Shown here in pieces: positions 1 through 9,542 of a stretch of 64,000 nucleotides of DNA. The stretch lies in contig NZ_RCWZ01000005.1 in the NCBI RefSeq assembly GCF_003675385.1, forward strand, positions 744,001 to 808,000. The letters are read 5' to 3'. Position 1 is the first letter of the stretch. Each line of letters begins with the position of its first letter. The stretch is from Mucilaginibacter kameinonensis (GTDB taxonomy: Bacteria; Bacteroidota; Bacteroidia; Sphingobacteriales; Sphingobacteriaceae). The notes below the pieces were generated by a model. That model ran no database searches. It saw only the letters and a list, made by a program, of their open reading frames with translations, and was not told where the DNA came from. The position numbers and the translations under genes are program-made.

Positions 1-443
1 AAACTACCCTTCCGGATATCATTAACCAGTTTAAAATTAGTATGGTGCCTTATTGCCCGTATAGCGGCTTCGGGCAATAATTCCCTATTCGTTCTATCAG
101 CGCCAAAGCTTAACATACAGGTTCCGGCACAGTTAAAATCAAAGCTGTAGTAACTTTTGTCATCGCCAAACGACACAAAAAACTCAACACAGCTATCTTT
201 ATGAACTGGTTGGTTTGGTTGTGTATATGCCGCCCTTATGGATTTTTCGCTTACATAATATTTTATGAAAAGTCCATCAAGGCCATAGGCTATGGCAAAA
301 TGCACATCCGGTTTATAACCATTGCCAGGCCATGGCATTAAGCCAATATGGTTCTTCTCATAATTATCTAATAAAAACGAAACATGCGCTATTGGGCTTA
401 CATGATTTACACTGTCTAAAAATGGTACCGTAAGTTCTTTCAT
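1..443 (-). CDS. Carbohydrate-binding family 9-like protein, partial (3' end outside window)
   Basis: The frame starts with ATG at 443 and is still open at base 1, so about 147 N-terminal residues are present. It begins MKELTVPF and shows no signal peptide. Residues about 80-110 (VHKDSCVEFFVSF, then YYSFDFNCAGT) look like the strand pattern of the CBM9-like/DOMON-type beta-sandwich proteins of Bacteroidota. These are thought to bind sugars, but the role of this subgroup is not established. The start lies one base after the stop of the kinase-like gene upstream, so the two are almost certainly co-transcribed and translationally coupled at the end of PUL 1. The family call rests on visual resemblance only. 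Confidence 0.6.
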   Translation of the reverse strand, partial: MKELTVPFLDSVNHVSPIAHVSFLLDNYEKNHIGLMPWPGNGYKPDVHFAIAYGLDGLFIKYYVSEKSIRAAYTQPNQPVHKDSCVEFFVSFGDDKSYYSFDFNCAGTCMLSFGADRTNRELLPEAAIRAIRHHTNFKLVNDIRKGS

Positions 444-444
444 T

Positions 445-1566
445 TTATTGGGATGATGGTGCTTTATATGTTTCTGAAACTTCATGAATTATCTGATCGA
501 GAATGGCATGCTGCTCCTCCAGCTTTCTGAGTAACTGAAACTGAGCCCTGGTACGCTGCAGGTTATGCCCGGCGAAGTATGTTTTATAATACACGTCGCC
601 TTCTATATAATCTGTAAGGAAACGTACGCCCTGCATATAGGGGATCAATAAAACGCCCATTACCAGCATCTCAACTTCAAGATCGGTTAAAAAGTGATGT
701 GCGCTTTTAAAATAACCTTCGGTGTATGCTTTAAACAAAGAAATGTTCAGGTTAATTTTTGAAAGATCGGGTTCATCCTCGGATGCGGTATTTATGATAG
801 TCCTGATTGCGTCGCCAAAATCATAGGCCACGTAGCCGGGCATAACGGTGTCAAGGTCAATTATGCATTGAGCATGGTCATGCACATCGAGCAATATGTT
901 ATTGAATTTGGTGTCATTATGGATGATGCGCAAGGGTAATTTCCCCTCCTTGCCCAAATTCAAAATGGATGTCATCTTTTCAACCCTTTCAACTATGAAC
1001 CTAAGCTCGGGCAAAACCTCTTTAATACGATCCTTACCATCAACCAATACCGCTTTATTAAACTTGTCAAGACGCATGGTAACATTGTGAAAACCGGGGA
1101 TAGTTTCAGCAAGTAAAGTAACATCCAAATCGGCCAGCAGTAATTGAAAATTACCAAAAGCTTTGCCACCTTCATAGGCCTGATTTTCGGTAAGTACCTG
1201 ATCATAGCTTTTAGTGTTCTTCAAAAACAGGTACATCCGCCAGTAATTATCATCAGTATCCTGAAAAAAGAGTTTGTTATCTTTTGTCCTCACTATGGTA
1301 AGCACCTCATTTTCCGGATCGGAGCCGGGTGCTTTGATCAATTTCTTTTTAAGATGCTCAGTTACCAGTTGCACATTATTCATCAGCGCAGGCACATTTA
1401 CAAACACATAATGATTGACGCGCTGAAGCAGGTAGCCAGGCAAATCCGAACCGGTTATCTTTATGCGAAATGTATCGTTAATATGGCCGGAGCCGAATGG
1501 AATTATAGTATCAATTTCCCCTTCAGTAGAAAAGTTGGCTACTATTTCGGATATGTTATATGGCAT
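445..1566 (-). CDS. NahK-like sugar kinase (aminoglycoside phosphotransferase fold)
   Basis: A 373-residue cytoplasmic protein with the APH/choline-kinase fold. The N-terminal lobe carries GSGHINDTF (residues 25-33), the glycine-rich nucleotide region. The catalytic loop is RIIHNDTKFNN (213-223), with D218 as likely base and N223 as metal ligand, followed by the IIDLDT metal motif (235-240). This arrangement and length fit N-acetylhexosamine 1-kinases of the NahK type, which phosphorylate free GlcNAc or GalNAc at C1. It follows the hydrolases of PUL 1, where it could trap the HexNAc they release. Its stop is one base from the start of the CBM9-like gene. Other sugar or choline-like substrates remain possible. 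Confidence 0.75.
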   Translation of the reverse strand: MPYNISEIVANFSTEGEIDTIIPFGSGHINDTFRIKITGSDLPGYLLQRVNHYVFVNVPALMNNVQLVTEHLKKKLIKAPGSDPENEVLTIVRTKDNKLFFQDTDDNYWRMYLFLKNTKSYDQVLTENQAYEGGKAFGNFQLLLADLDVTLLAETIPGFHNVTMRLDKFNKAVLVDGKDRIKEVLPELRFIVERVEKMTSILNLGKEGKLPLRIIHNDTKFNNILLDVHDHAQCIIDLDTVMPGYVAYDFGDAIRTIINTASEDEPDLSKINLNISLFKAYTEGYFKSAHHFLTDLEVEMLVMGVLLIPYMQGVRFLTDYIEGDVYYKTYFAGHNLQRTRAQFQLLRKLEEQHAILDQIIHEVSETYKAPSSQ

Positions 1567-1626
1567 ATGTTATAATAATATATATGTAATAAACCCTTCA
1601 TCAGTTTATTCGCAAAAAGGAAAGCT

Positions 1627-3642
1627 TTAATTTGTAGGTTTCGCGTTAAACACCATCACCTCAAAAGGTGCGATTGTAAGGGTATAAACATCTCCCGTAA
1701 ACAACGAAGCCGTTGATTGTTTACTCCCGGATTTCGCGTCATAAAACCGGTAGCCCGCTTTGCTGTTTAAAGGCAATTCAAAAACCTTGCGCGTATCAAT
1801 AACAAATTTCTTTGCCGTATTTGACGGATTTCTTAAAGTAAGAATAGCTTTTTTAGGCGACCATGAAGCAAAGCCATAAACATCTCCTTTTGACGGATCG
1901 CCTCCTACCCAATGTGTGTCAGGCATAATATCAGCGTTTTCCCGCGCCCATTTTATAGCAGCGGCCAGGGAGTTCCAATTGGCCGCGTTTAATTTATGAG
2001 GATTAATATAAAGCTCCTGCAAGCTTGTTCCCGATCCGAAAAACGACCAAATCTCGTCAGAAATATCTTTATCATCCATTTCAAATTTGGCAGGTGCACC
2101 ATTATCGGCTATGCAGATGCCGTGATACATTAATGAGCTTAAAGGATAAAGAGGCGCGCGCTTTACAATGTTGCCATACACTTCTCCATCTCGGTAATTG
2201 AGCCATTGCTGTCTGTTGTCTCCTTGTCCGGCAGTATTGGTATCCCAGCCGTTTCGCCATAGCGCGTCACCATATTTCAACCAAAAGGGTGACGGCCAGG
2301 TACCCATGGTCAGGCTAAAATAAAGATCTGGCTTAACGCCGCGCAGGGTTGATACCAATTTCAACAGCGACTCCATATCCGTTTGATAACCGGCACCGGC
2401 CCCCGTCAACTTATCACCCGCTCCTACACCATCAAACTTAAACATAGTTACACCATATTCCGTAACAAAATTGGCTGCAACATTCTTAAACCGGTTTGAA
2501 TAAACAGTGCCCGACAGCGAAAACCCGTGCGAATTCGTCTCAAACGGTGGATTTTGTTTAAGGCCGTATTGAAGCCTCTGTTCCTTGGCCTGCTCATATC
2601 CGCCCCATGGCGACATCCACACGCCCAACGAAGCGTTATATTTATTGGCCAACCTCTTAATGTTATCAAACCCCCAGGGGAAATTAGTTTTGTTTATTTG
2701 CCACAAGGTTTGATTATCGTCCCAACCGTCGTCGAACAAAAAGGCGTTTAAAGCAACATGACGCTTTATGGTCAGACTATCAGCAAAGGTTTGAATACGG
2801 TCAAGGCAACTTGTGTCATTGAGTTTACGGTCATTCCAGGATAAATCGTACCAGGAATTGTAATGCAGCATTTGATGGTATGGTACAGCCCTTTCACGTT
2901 CCAGGTAATAAAGAAATGCCCTTCGCAATTGATTTTCCGGAGCTACACCCCAAACGGTGGATACAGACAGCTCCCTGGCGGGCTCCTTTTGCTCAATATA
3001 ACTGCTCACCCAGCCGTTTTCAGCCTGGTATTTACTGATAGGGCTTTCAATGGCAAAAAAGAAGTTTTTTGATACTATTGGTGATCCATCAACAATACCC
3101 GAGGCCGTAGCTCCCGTTTTTTTGGGAAGCTCAATAAGTTTCAATTTCCGGATCCTCAGCGAATCTGCAATGCTGTTAAACTTGAAAACCTGCCTGATAT
3201 AATTAGAATTATCTTTTAAAATGGCAGTCCATTTTACGCGAATACCATATTCTGCATTGAGTAAATCGGCTGAAACTTCCTTTCCGCTTTCTCTTTCCGC
3301 AAGTTTAATGCTCTTCTTATCACCATTAACGTTAACAATCTTTAACGGGCTTCTCAATTCAAAATCTGCTGAATTAAGTATAATACTATCTTCCAACTTC
3401 AGCTCGAAGATTGGGGCGACTTTTAAATCGATCTGTTTATCGCGAAAGCTAAATTCGTTTGCATAAAGTCGTTTTTTATCGACAATGAATTTAGCATACA
3501 AGTAACTGTTCTTTAAAACAACGGTGCCGTTATGGGCAATAGCGATTGCTTTGTTTGCTTTTATATCCGCAAGAAAGATATTTTGGGCTCTTGAAACGCC
3601 AGTCAGGCCCAGGCAAAACAGGAACAATAGTTTTTTTAACAT
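1627..3642 (-). CDS. Clan GH-D (GH36/GH27-like) glycoside hydrolase, secreted
   Basis: A probable alpha-galactosidase or alpha-N-acetylgalactosaminidase of about 671 residues. The ATG at 3642 is preferred to an in-frame start at 3696 because it opens directly on a signal peptide (MLKKLLFLFCLGLTGVSRAQ). An N-terminal beta-sandwich region is followed by a TIM barrel with FLFDDGWDD, GVWMSPWGG and MFKFDGVGAG. D404 in the last motif is the likely nucleophile, and D467 in WRNGWDTN the likely acid/base. A short beta-sandwich closes the protein (LTIAPFEVMVF). The DDGW and KFDG signatures are typical of clan GH-D, but I cannot assign a subfamily. It lies 60 bases before the kinase gene in the same direction. 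Confidence 0.7.
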   Translation of the reverse strand: MLKKLLFLFCLGLTGVSRAQNIFLADIKANKAIAIAHNGTVVLKNSYLYAKFIVDKKRLYANEFSFRDKQIDLKVAPIFELKLEDSIILNSADFELRSPLKIVNVNGDKKSIKLAERESGKEVSADLLNAEYGIRVKWTAILKDNSNYIRQVFKFNSIADSLRIRKLKLIELPKKTGATASGIVDGSPIVSKNFFFAIESPISKYQAENGWVSSYIEQKEPARELSVSTVWGVAPENQLRRAFLYYLERERAVPYHQMLHYNSWYDLSWNDRKLNDTSCLDRIQTFADSLTIKRHVALNAFLFDDGWDDNQTLWQINKTNFPWGFDNIKRLANKYNASLGVWMSPWGGYEQAKEQRLQYGLKQNPPFETNSHGFSLSGTVYSNRFKNVAANFVTEYGVTMFKFDGVGAGDKLTGAGAGYQTDMESLLKLVSTLRGVKPDLYFSLTMGTWPSPFWLKYGDALWRNGWDTNTAGQGDNRQQWLNYRDGEVYGNIVKRAPLYPLSSLMYHGICIADNGAPAKFEMDDKDISDEIWSFFGSGTSLQELYINPHKLNAANWNSLAAAIKWARENADIMPDTHWVGGDPSKGDVYGFASWSPKKAILTLRNPSNTAKKFVIDTRKVFELPLNSKAGYRFYDAKSGSKQSTASLFTGDVYTLTIAPFEVMVFNAKPTN

Positions 3643-3962
3643 AGTGGACAGATTAAAAGGAAAACCGCACCTGATATTTGTATTGTGCGCAAACAAAAGT
3701 AGAAGGCAACCTGCATCTGAAAAAACGCCGGAATTACCTTAGCTTTTAAATTCACACTAATAATGACTTTAAATGAGTATCCAGGCATAAACAATCGTTT
3801 GCACATTTTTTTGAAGTAAGTCTTGATCGCCTGAGTATTTTACTTTTTTTATCTCCCCGATAATGTCAAAATTGGAATAAGGGTTCGGAATTTATTTTCT
3901 CAATATTCCCAGTCCAACCAGTATACAAAGTATGGAATGCCGGTCAGGTAGGGAACTACTTT
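3643..3962. other. 320-base gap between the GH84 and GH-D genes
   Basis: No reading frame worth calling was found here. The gap is AT-rich, with no strong hairpin and no clear TAnnTTTG promoter element. It is the longest spacer inside PUL 1, so the three distal genes (GH-D, kinase, CBM9-like) might have their own promoter here, but I cannot point to it. Confidence 0.4.
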
Positions 3963-5954
3963 TTATTTTCCTGCGGAAGCACCAGGATCATTCTTAGTAT
4001 CAAACGCGATCAGACTTGGCGCGTCATTCACAAAAACGTCCAGCACTCCATCGGCTATCTTGATCGGTCCTTCAGTCCTGGTCACACCTGGCAAGGTACG
4101 GATCACAGCCGCTTGAGCAGCCAGTTGCTTAGCATGAGCAAAATAACGCCCCGCCGCCTGGCTTCCACTATTGGCAGCGTCAAGGCCTGCTGCTGTTAAC
4201 TGAAGCGCCCTACCCCATAGTTGCATAGCATCAAGCCATGGGCGGGCCTCCCGGGCAAATGCGGTATCTATGATTCCCGACCGGATAAGATCAGGCACAG
4301 CAGCAAACTCCGTAGCCTTTTGGGCCAACTCTGTAATTGCGCGGTGCCGGGTCTCATTATTACCCAAAGCAATTGCATCACGTACTCCGTCCAACAGCAT
4401 TTTTAAACGGGGTGCCTGTTGCTGCCATGGCTGACTACCGAATGTTGGGGCCATATGTTGGGTATCAAAAAAGGTCAGCAGCGCAGCTGTAGCCTGCTCA
4501 TCGCCACCGGCAAGCTCACGCGCCGCATAATTCCAGGTACGTTCGGCATCATAAGCCTTATCATTCCAGGCAAAAGCGACCACTCCTGTCACAGCAACCC
4601 GGCTTGGGGCTTCCTGGTTCATTGGATTGGAAAGGATTCCGGTAAGTTCTCCGGATAATCCGGCTTCCCGTCGCGCGTAAGGAGCAAGTAACAGACGACC
4701 TGTGGTTTGGGCATAGTCATTTACAGGATAGTTATCCCACAATAGTGTTTTACGTCCGAATGCCTTAGTAGCGGCCTTTGCATCAGAAATTGCAATAGCA
4801 GGCGGCACTACATCGGTGCCGGTCCACTGCACAACTATTTTGGGATAAAGATTTTTCCTTAGCGCGGCTTTGTATAGACTTTCTTTGGCATCATAATATT
4901 CAGTCGGCACCATAATAAGCGGACGAGCTTCCGGGTCATGAGCATTAAGACTGGCTTGTACAAGATTTAAAAACTTGGATTGGGCTATCCCTGCCGCTTC
5001 CGCGCTGGGGGTACCCAAATTTGTTTTATCAATTTCGCAATTCCATTTAGTGTACTCAATATCATCGAGCGCCACATAAAAATTATGTACGCCAATTGAA
5101 CGCAGCACATCAAATTTACGTTCGATAGCCTGGAGATCTGCAGGATCGGAAAAACACAGAGATGGGCCCGGAGAAATCGCATACACAAAATTGATATGGT
5201 TAGCCCGGGCAACCGAAACCAGTTTACTAAGCTCGGCTAAAACTGCTTTAGGATATGCTTCCCGCCAGCGATCACGGGCATAGGGATCATCTTTAGGGCT
5301 GTAAACGTAGGTGTTTGCCTTAACAGTGGCCAGGAAATCGAGATGTTTTTTCCGCGCTTCCATTGACCATGGAGCACCATAAAAACCTTCTATAGTTCCC
5401 CTAATCGGCATTGCAGGGTGGTCCTGAATGACAAGAGCAGGTACTGCCGAATGTTGAATTAGTTGACGGAAAGTTTGCGCGGCATGAAATAAACCATCAG
5501 CGTCCTTACCGGCAAGTGTGATAAGCGCGCCAGAGCCACCCAACATGCTTGCAATAGTGTAACCTTCGGCTTGAGTATCGGGTTGTGCCGCACATCGCGC
5601 GAGTGCCGAGCGTAAAATCGGAGCATCACCATTACCTATAACAATGTAGAGACCATCTAAGTTAGCAGGCAGCTGCTGCGCGGTTTTAATGGTTTCAACT
5701 CCCGATGATTTAAGAATGCGGCGGACCAGCGTCACACTTTCCTGATCGGCACCCTTAGCTTCAATCAAAACTATTGTTTTGGTTAAAGAAATTAGGCCTT
5801 TCCCAAGATTCACAGATACAGGAGCGGGAAATATTGCCGGCAGCGTTACAGGTTGCATAAACCCGGTGGCGTTAATTTGCTGGTTAGCGATCTGCGCATC
5901 AGCAATGTTGCTGCCAAGCGCCAGGGCAATTAAACAAGTATATACTCTTTTCAT
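3963..5954 (-). CDS. GH84 beta-N-acetylglucosaminidase, secreted
   Basis: A protein of about 663 residues from the ATG at 5954; the upstream in-frame TTG at 5963 is less likely. The first 20 residues are a signal peptide ending ADAQ. Residues about 40-180 form the N-terminal domain shared with GH20 enzymes. The catalytic barrel opens with PIRGTIEGFYGAPWS and holds the GH84 hallmark pair in VALDDIEY (D297-D298), where one Asp polarises the substrate acetamido group and the other is acid/base. Long helices fill the C-terminal part. GH84 enzymes remove terminal beta-GlcNAc by substrate-assisted catalysis. In PUL 1 it would act in the periplasm beside the GH35 galactosidase. The assignment is secure; the natural glycan is unknown. 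Confidence 0.92.
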   Translation of the reverse strand: MKRVYTCLIALALGSNIADAQIANQQINATGFMQPVTLPAIFPAPVSVNLGKGLISLTKTIVLIEAKGADQESVTLVRRILKSSGVETIKTAQQLPANLDGLYIVIGNGDAPILRSALARCAAQPDTQAEGYTIASMLGGSGALITLAGKDADGLFHAAQTFRQLIQHSAVPALVIQDHPAMPIRGTIEGFYGAPWSMEARKKHLDFLATVKANTYVYSPKDDPYARDRWREAYPKAVLAELSKLVSVARANHINFVYAISPGPSLCFSDPADLQAIERKFDVLRSIGVHNFYVALDDIEYTKWNCEIDKTNLGTPSAEAAGIAQSKFLNLVQASLNAHDPEARPLIMVPTEYYDAKESLYKAALRKNLYPKIVVQWTGTDVVPPAIAISDAKAATKAFGRKTLLWDNYPVNDYAQTTGRLLLAPYARREAGLSGELTGILSNPMNQEAPSRVAVTGVVAFAWNDKAYDAERTWNYAARELAGGDEQATAALLTFFDTQHMAPTFGSQPWQQQAPRLKMLLDGVRDAIALGNNETRHRAITELAQKATEFAAVPDLIRSGIIDTAFAREARPWLDAMQLWGRALQLTAAGLDAANSGSQAAGRYFAHAKQLAAQAAVIRTLPGVTRTEGPIKIADGVLDVFVNDAPSLIAFDTKNDPGASAGK

Positions 5955-5972
5955 CAAATTCAAATTTATAGC

Positions 5973-5999
5973 AATAGCGCTCCTTATGGGAGCGCTATT
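5973..5999 (-). terminator. Intercistronic hairpin between GH35 and GH84 genes
   Basis: Perfect 11-base arms (AATAGCGCTCC, 5973-5983, and its complement, 5989-5999) surround a 5-base loop, ending 18 bases before the GH84 ATG. No strong T-run follows on the minus strand, so it may be a partial terminator or an mRNA-processing or stabilising element rather than a full stop. Confidence 0.5.
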
Positions 6000-6063
6000 T
6001 AATGAGTTATTATCAATTTACGAAATTATACCGGTGCAGGCTATGCAACGATATTGCTTCTTG

Positions 6064-7866
6064 TTATTCAAGGGTTTTAACACCTTTGATGGTTTTTGCG
6101 GTTACTTCGTGTAAATCAAATATCGTAACATTATTCTCGCCTTTGTTTAACCAGTTTGCAGGGCAATACAAATGAAACTGCGGACCTACATTCCAATATC
6201 TTCCAAGATTATGTCCGTTAACCCAGATCACACCTTTTTTAAAATTACTCAAATCGAGATAGGTATCGGCTACAGTTTTTAAATCAAATTTCCCTTTAAA
6301 AAATGTACCATCATGAAAGTCTTTATTTTCAGTTGATTTAAGTGAGGTTATAAACTGATCATCCATCGGGAGTTTATAAATCTCCCAGTTTGTGAGTGTC
6401 ATACCTTCTAATGTTACCCTGTCGGTAATCCCCTTTCTATCAACCATGTATTGTGCAAAATTGATATGCCCCATATTTTCTACCAGGATATCAAGTTGCG
6501 GGTCTTTCACATCTGAGGTCGGCAACTTAACGGTCCATTTACCACCGTCGCGATAAACCGTGTCCACAAGTTTGCCATTCAGTAATACAACGGCATAATC
6601 ATGTGGTTCGGTAATGGTAAGCGTCCCGCTTTTCCGGCCTACCAACTTAGTTCGATATAAAATAAAACCGTAATATTGACCAAGTGCTTCCATAGGCACC
6701 GGCTGAGCTGACTTTACTGCCGTTGGTAATTCATTCCATATAGTATTTACCGGTTCCATGTTAAAAGCTGCAACTTCAGTTACGGCAGTTGGCTTTGGCA
6801 CGTTAGGAATTTTATACTTTACATATTTGGCAATGAGGTTACGCAAAGCATAATATTTTGAAGTAGGTTCGCCACGTTCATTAACCGGGGCGTCATAATC
6901 ATAACTGGTAACATCGGGCTGAAACTGCGTTGGCGTGAACGCGTTAGCACCCGCGTTGAAGCCAAAATTGGTGCCGCCATGTACAACATATAAGTTAAAA
7001 GATTTCTTATGCTCAAGCAGGTAAGTAACATCTTTCAAAATGCCATCGTTGCCCGGCTTTTGCCATTTCTCTTTCCAATGGGTCAACCACCCCGGATAAC
7101 TTTCACTACTGAACGAAGGTACGTTGGGGTTTTGTTTGGTAGCCTGCTCAAAATCGGCATCGCTTGAGCCGCTGTCTAAACCTATTGCCGCGCCATCAAC
7201 GCCGCCAGCTTCCAGCATAAATGCAGTTGGCCCATCGGCTGTATAAAATGGCACGTTAATGCCGTTTTTAATCCAAAGTTCTTTTAGCGCGTTTACATAC
7301 TCCCTGTCATTGGCATAGCTACCGTACTCATTTTCTACCTGTACCATTAATATAGGGCCACCATTGGTACATTGTAAACCCTTCACCTGCTCAGACAGCG
7401 CGCCCACAAACCGTGTAACTTCAGCCATATACCGGGGATCCATACATCTTAATTTGATATCAGGAATGGACAACAGATATGGCGGAAGACCGCCAAAATC
7501 CCATTCGGCACAAACGTAAGGACCTGGACGAAGCAATACCCACATACCTTCTTCCCTACATAGGTTTATAAATTCAACAATGTTTCTGTTCTCCGTTTTA
7601 AAGTCGAACACACCTTTTTCCTGCTCATGATAGTTCCAGAAAATGTAGGCGGCTATGGTATTACAGCCCATAGCTTTGGCCATTTGAATACGGTGACGCC
7701 AGTATATTTTAGGTATCCTGGCCGGATGCATTTCGCCGCTGATGATTTGAAAGGGTTTACCATCAAGCAAAAATTCGCTCTTGCCCAACGAAAAAACATG
7801 TTTTTGCTGAGCTTCAGCAATACCCGATGTTAAAATAACAAGAACAAACAGGAGTATCTTTTTCAT
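6064..7866 (-). CDS. GH35 beta-galactosidase, secreted
   Basis: A 600-residue protein that hydrolyses terminal beta-galactosides by a retaining mechanism. A signal peptide covers residues 1-20 (MKKILLFVLVILTSGIAEAQ). The TIM barrel starts with FSLGKSEFLLDGKPFQIISGEMH, split here only by the signal junction, and continues through RPGPYVCAEWDFGGLP. The acid/base is E180 in VQVENEYGSY and the likely nucleophile is E255 in SSESYPGWLTHW. The C-terminal third is jelly-roll domains (VWVNGHNLGRYW). This is the short GH35 type usual in Bacteroidota. It is the first hydrolase gene after susD in PUL 1, separated from it by a 14-base-arm hairpin. Family and activity class are secure; the linkage is not known. 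Confidence 0.93.
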   Translation of the reverse strand: MKKILLFVLVILTSGIAEAQQKHVFSLGKSEFLLDGKPFQIISGEMHPARIPKIYWRHRIQMAKAMGCNTIAAYIFWNYHEQEKGVFDFKTENRNIVEFINLCREEGMWVLLRPGPYVCAEWDFGGLPPYLLSIPDIKLRCMDPRYMAEVTRFVGALSEQVKGLQCTNGGPILMVQVENEYGSYANDREYVNALKELWIKNGINVPFYTADGPTAFMLEAGGVDGAAIGLDSGSSDADFEQATKQNPNVPSFSSESYPGWLTHWKEKWQKPGNDGILKDVTYLLEHKKSFNLYVVHGGTNFGFNAGANAFTPTQFQPDVTSYDYDAPVNERGEPTSKYYALRNLIAKYVKYKIPNVPKPTAVTEVAAFNMEPVNTIWNELPTAVKSAQPVPMEALGQYYGFILYRTKLVGRKSGTLTITEPHDYAVVLLNGKLVDTVYRDGGKWTVKLPTSDVKDPQLDILVENMGHINFAQYMVDRKGITDRVTLEGMTLTNWEIYKLPMDDQFITSLKSTENKDFHDGTFFKGKFDLKTVADTYLDLSNFKKGVIWVNGHNLGRYWNVGPQFHLYCPANWLNKGENNVTIFDLHEVTAKTIKGVKTLE

Positions 7867-7900
7867 TATTATGGGGTATAGTTATTGATTAATTTAGGGT

Positions 7901-7938
7901 AATATAACCGGAAATTTATAAACCTTTCCGGTTATATT
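7901..7938 (-). terminator. Long perfect hairpin between susD and GH35 gene
   Basis: Arms of 14 bases match perfectly (AATATAACCGGAAA, 7901-7914, against 7925-7938) around a 10-base loop. The hairpin sits 7 bases past the susD stop. It has no proper T-run in the minus direction, so it may work as a leaky terminator or as a 3' stabiliser that keeps susCD mRNA more abundant than the hydrolase mRNA. Confidence 0.6.
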
Positions 7939-7945
7939 GAATTAT

Positions 7946-9532
7946 TTACCAGCCCGGATTTTGAACCAGTTGTTTGTTCAGGTCAACCTCATTTTGAGGG
8001 ATTGGCCACAGGTAATCGCGGTTAGCATTAAACTGCCTTTTTTCAACAAGAATATGCTGCCCATAATCTGCCCTTGATGAATTAAAATAGTTAAGGATAC
8101 CGTAAGCATTACCAGGCATTACAGTTTCAGCTATCTTCCACCTGCGAATATCAAACAAACGGTTGTCTTCCATCGGGAATTCAACATGCCTTTCGCGCCT
8201 TACAGCGGCCCTGAGTTGTGCTTGTGTTGCAGCTTTGGCGGCTGTTAACGCAGGCATGTTAACACCTGGCCTTTGCCTTACTTTGTTGATCGCATCGTAA
8301 ACAGACTGATCTATTGTGCCAGCCTCTATTTTGGCTTCAGCGTAGTTCAACAATACTTCCGCATAGCGGATCAATACAATATCATTTGATGAGTTTGAAT
8401 CATAATTTCCTGAAATTACCGTTGGTATGTATTTTTTATAATAGTAACCGGTAAAGGAAGCATTGTTTTTACCCAAAGCATCAATAGAATTTGGGTTGGT
8501 AATATCAATAGTATTGCCATTCACAACAGTACCAGGCACAACAACCGTCAGTTTAAGCCTTGGATCGCGGTTGTCAAATGGTTTTGCGGCGTTATATAAT
8601 GGCGAATTATCAATGGTATTACCATCAGTACATTCATAATCATCAACCAGCTTTTGCAGCGGCACTACCTGCGACCAGCCGCCAACTGTAGGTCCGCCAA
8701 CCCAGGTAGCCGTTCCGTTGGCATAAGTATTGGCAATATATTGCCCGGCAAGGATAATTTCCGGACTGGTTTTATTGGTACCGTTAAACAAGCTCAGGTA
8801 ATCGCCATCTATACTGTACTGGTTCAGATCCATTACCGCTTTTGCCGCAGCAGCAGCCTCAGTGTATTGCGCGTTGTAAAGCAATACCCTTGCTTTTAAA
8901 GCTAAAGCTGCCCCACGGGTTATCCTGCCCTGATCTGCAGTGCCGTAACTAAGCGGCAGGTAATTGGCAACGGTATCCAATTCGGCCACTATAAAGTTAG
9001 ACACATTGGCTTTCGGCGTTCTGCTAACGTTAAATTCGCTGATGGCCTGTACATGAGTAATTAAAGGCACATCGCCATACATACCTATCAATTGCTGATA
9101 AGCGTATGCCCTTAAAAAGCGCGATTCGCCAACAAGCCTTTTGTGCATTTCATCACTCATGCCTGTTACTTTGTTGATGTTATCCAGTACATTATTGGCC
9201 GCTCCTATCATTTTATAAAAGTTTGACCAGTAACTGCTGAATACACCATTGCTCGCGGTACCGGTTCCGTTACCTGCATATTGTATATCTGAAGGCCAGT
9301 TGCTCCATGAATAGCTATCGTCGGTGGCACATGACAAAAATATCCTGTTGGTAAAATCACCCAAATAAAGATAAATGCTATTTACTGCCTGTACGGCGTT
9401 GGTTTCGGTTTTCCAGTAGGTTGCTCCTGATGAGGCATCTAATGGCTGTTTGTCAAGCAGGTCTTTTTTACAAGCCGAAAAACCCACTGTCACAACAGCC
9501 AGCATTAATATGATATGTTGAATCTTTTTCAT
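7946..9532 (-). CDS. SusD/RagB-family glycan-binding outer-membrane lipoprotein (PUL 1)
   Basis: A 528-residue surface lipoprotein that would bind the glycan and hand it to the SusC partner. The ATG at 9532 opens a lipoprotein signal (MKKIQHIILMLAVVTVGFSAC) with the acylated Cys in FSACKKD; longer in-frame extensions run into the susC gene and are rejected. The family pattern is clear: LDKQPLDA near the N-terminus, NVLDNINKVTG and FLRAYAYQQLIGMYGDVPL in the TPR-like core, and the C-terminal RRERHVEFPMEDNRLFDIRRW motif given here in part, ending YLWPIPQNEVDLNKQLVQNPGW. It starts 10 bases after the susC stop, so the pair is translationally linked. Confidence 0.95.
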   Translation of the reverse strand: MKKIQHIILMLAVVTVGFSACKKDLLDKQPLDASSGATYWKTETNAVQAVNSIYLYLGDFTNRIFLSCATDDSYSWSNWPSDIQYAGNGTGTASNGVFSSYWSNFYKMIGAANNVLDNINKVTGMSDEMHKRLVGESRFLRAYAYQQLIGMYGDVPLITHVQAISEFNVSRTPKANVSNFIVAELDTVANYLPLSYGTADQGRITRGAALALKARVLLYNAQYTEAAAAAKAVMDLNQYSIDGDYLSLFNGTNKTSPEIILAGQYIANTYANGTATWVGGPTVGGWSQVVPLQKLVDDYECTDGNTIDNSPLYNAAKPFDNRDPRLKLTVVVPGTVVNGNTIDITNPNSIDALGKNNASFTGYYYKKYIPTVISGNYDSNSSNDIVLIRYAEVLLNYAEAKIEAGTIDQSVYDAINKVRQRPGVNMPALTAAKAATQAQLRAAVRRERHVEFPMEDNRLFDIRRWKIAETVMPGNAYGILNYFNSSRADYGQHILVEKRQFNANRDYLWPIPQNEVDLNKQLVQNPGW

Positions 9533-9542
9533 CTCTGTTGCT

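Noticed and set aside
1144..1575. A 143-codon plus-strand frame opposite the kinase-like gene
   Set aside because: It lies antisense to a gene with clear catalytic motifs and shows no recognisable domain.
5961..5968. TAAATTTG on the minus strand before the GH84 gene as a promoter
   Set aside because: It is six bases from the ATG and would start transcription at or inside the gene; AT-rich pre-start sequence is the simpler reading.
9350..9450. A DASSGAT stretch in the PUL 1 SusD protein matching the ApbE flavinylation motif
   Set aside because: It falls where SusD proteins normally have a similar (S)xATxWKTE sequence, there is no FMN-binding domain, and ApbE lies 20 kb away; probably coincidence.
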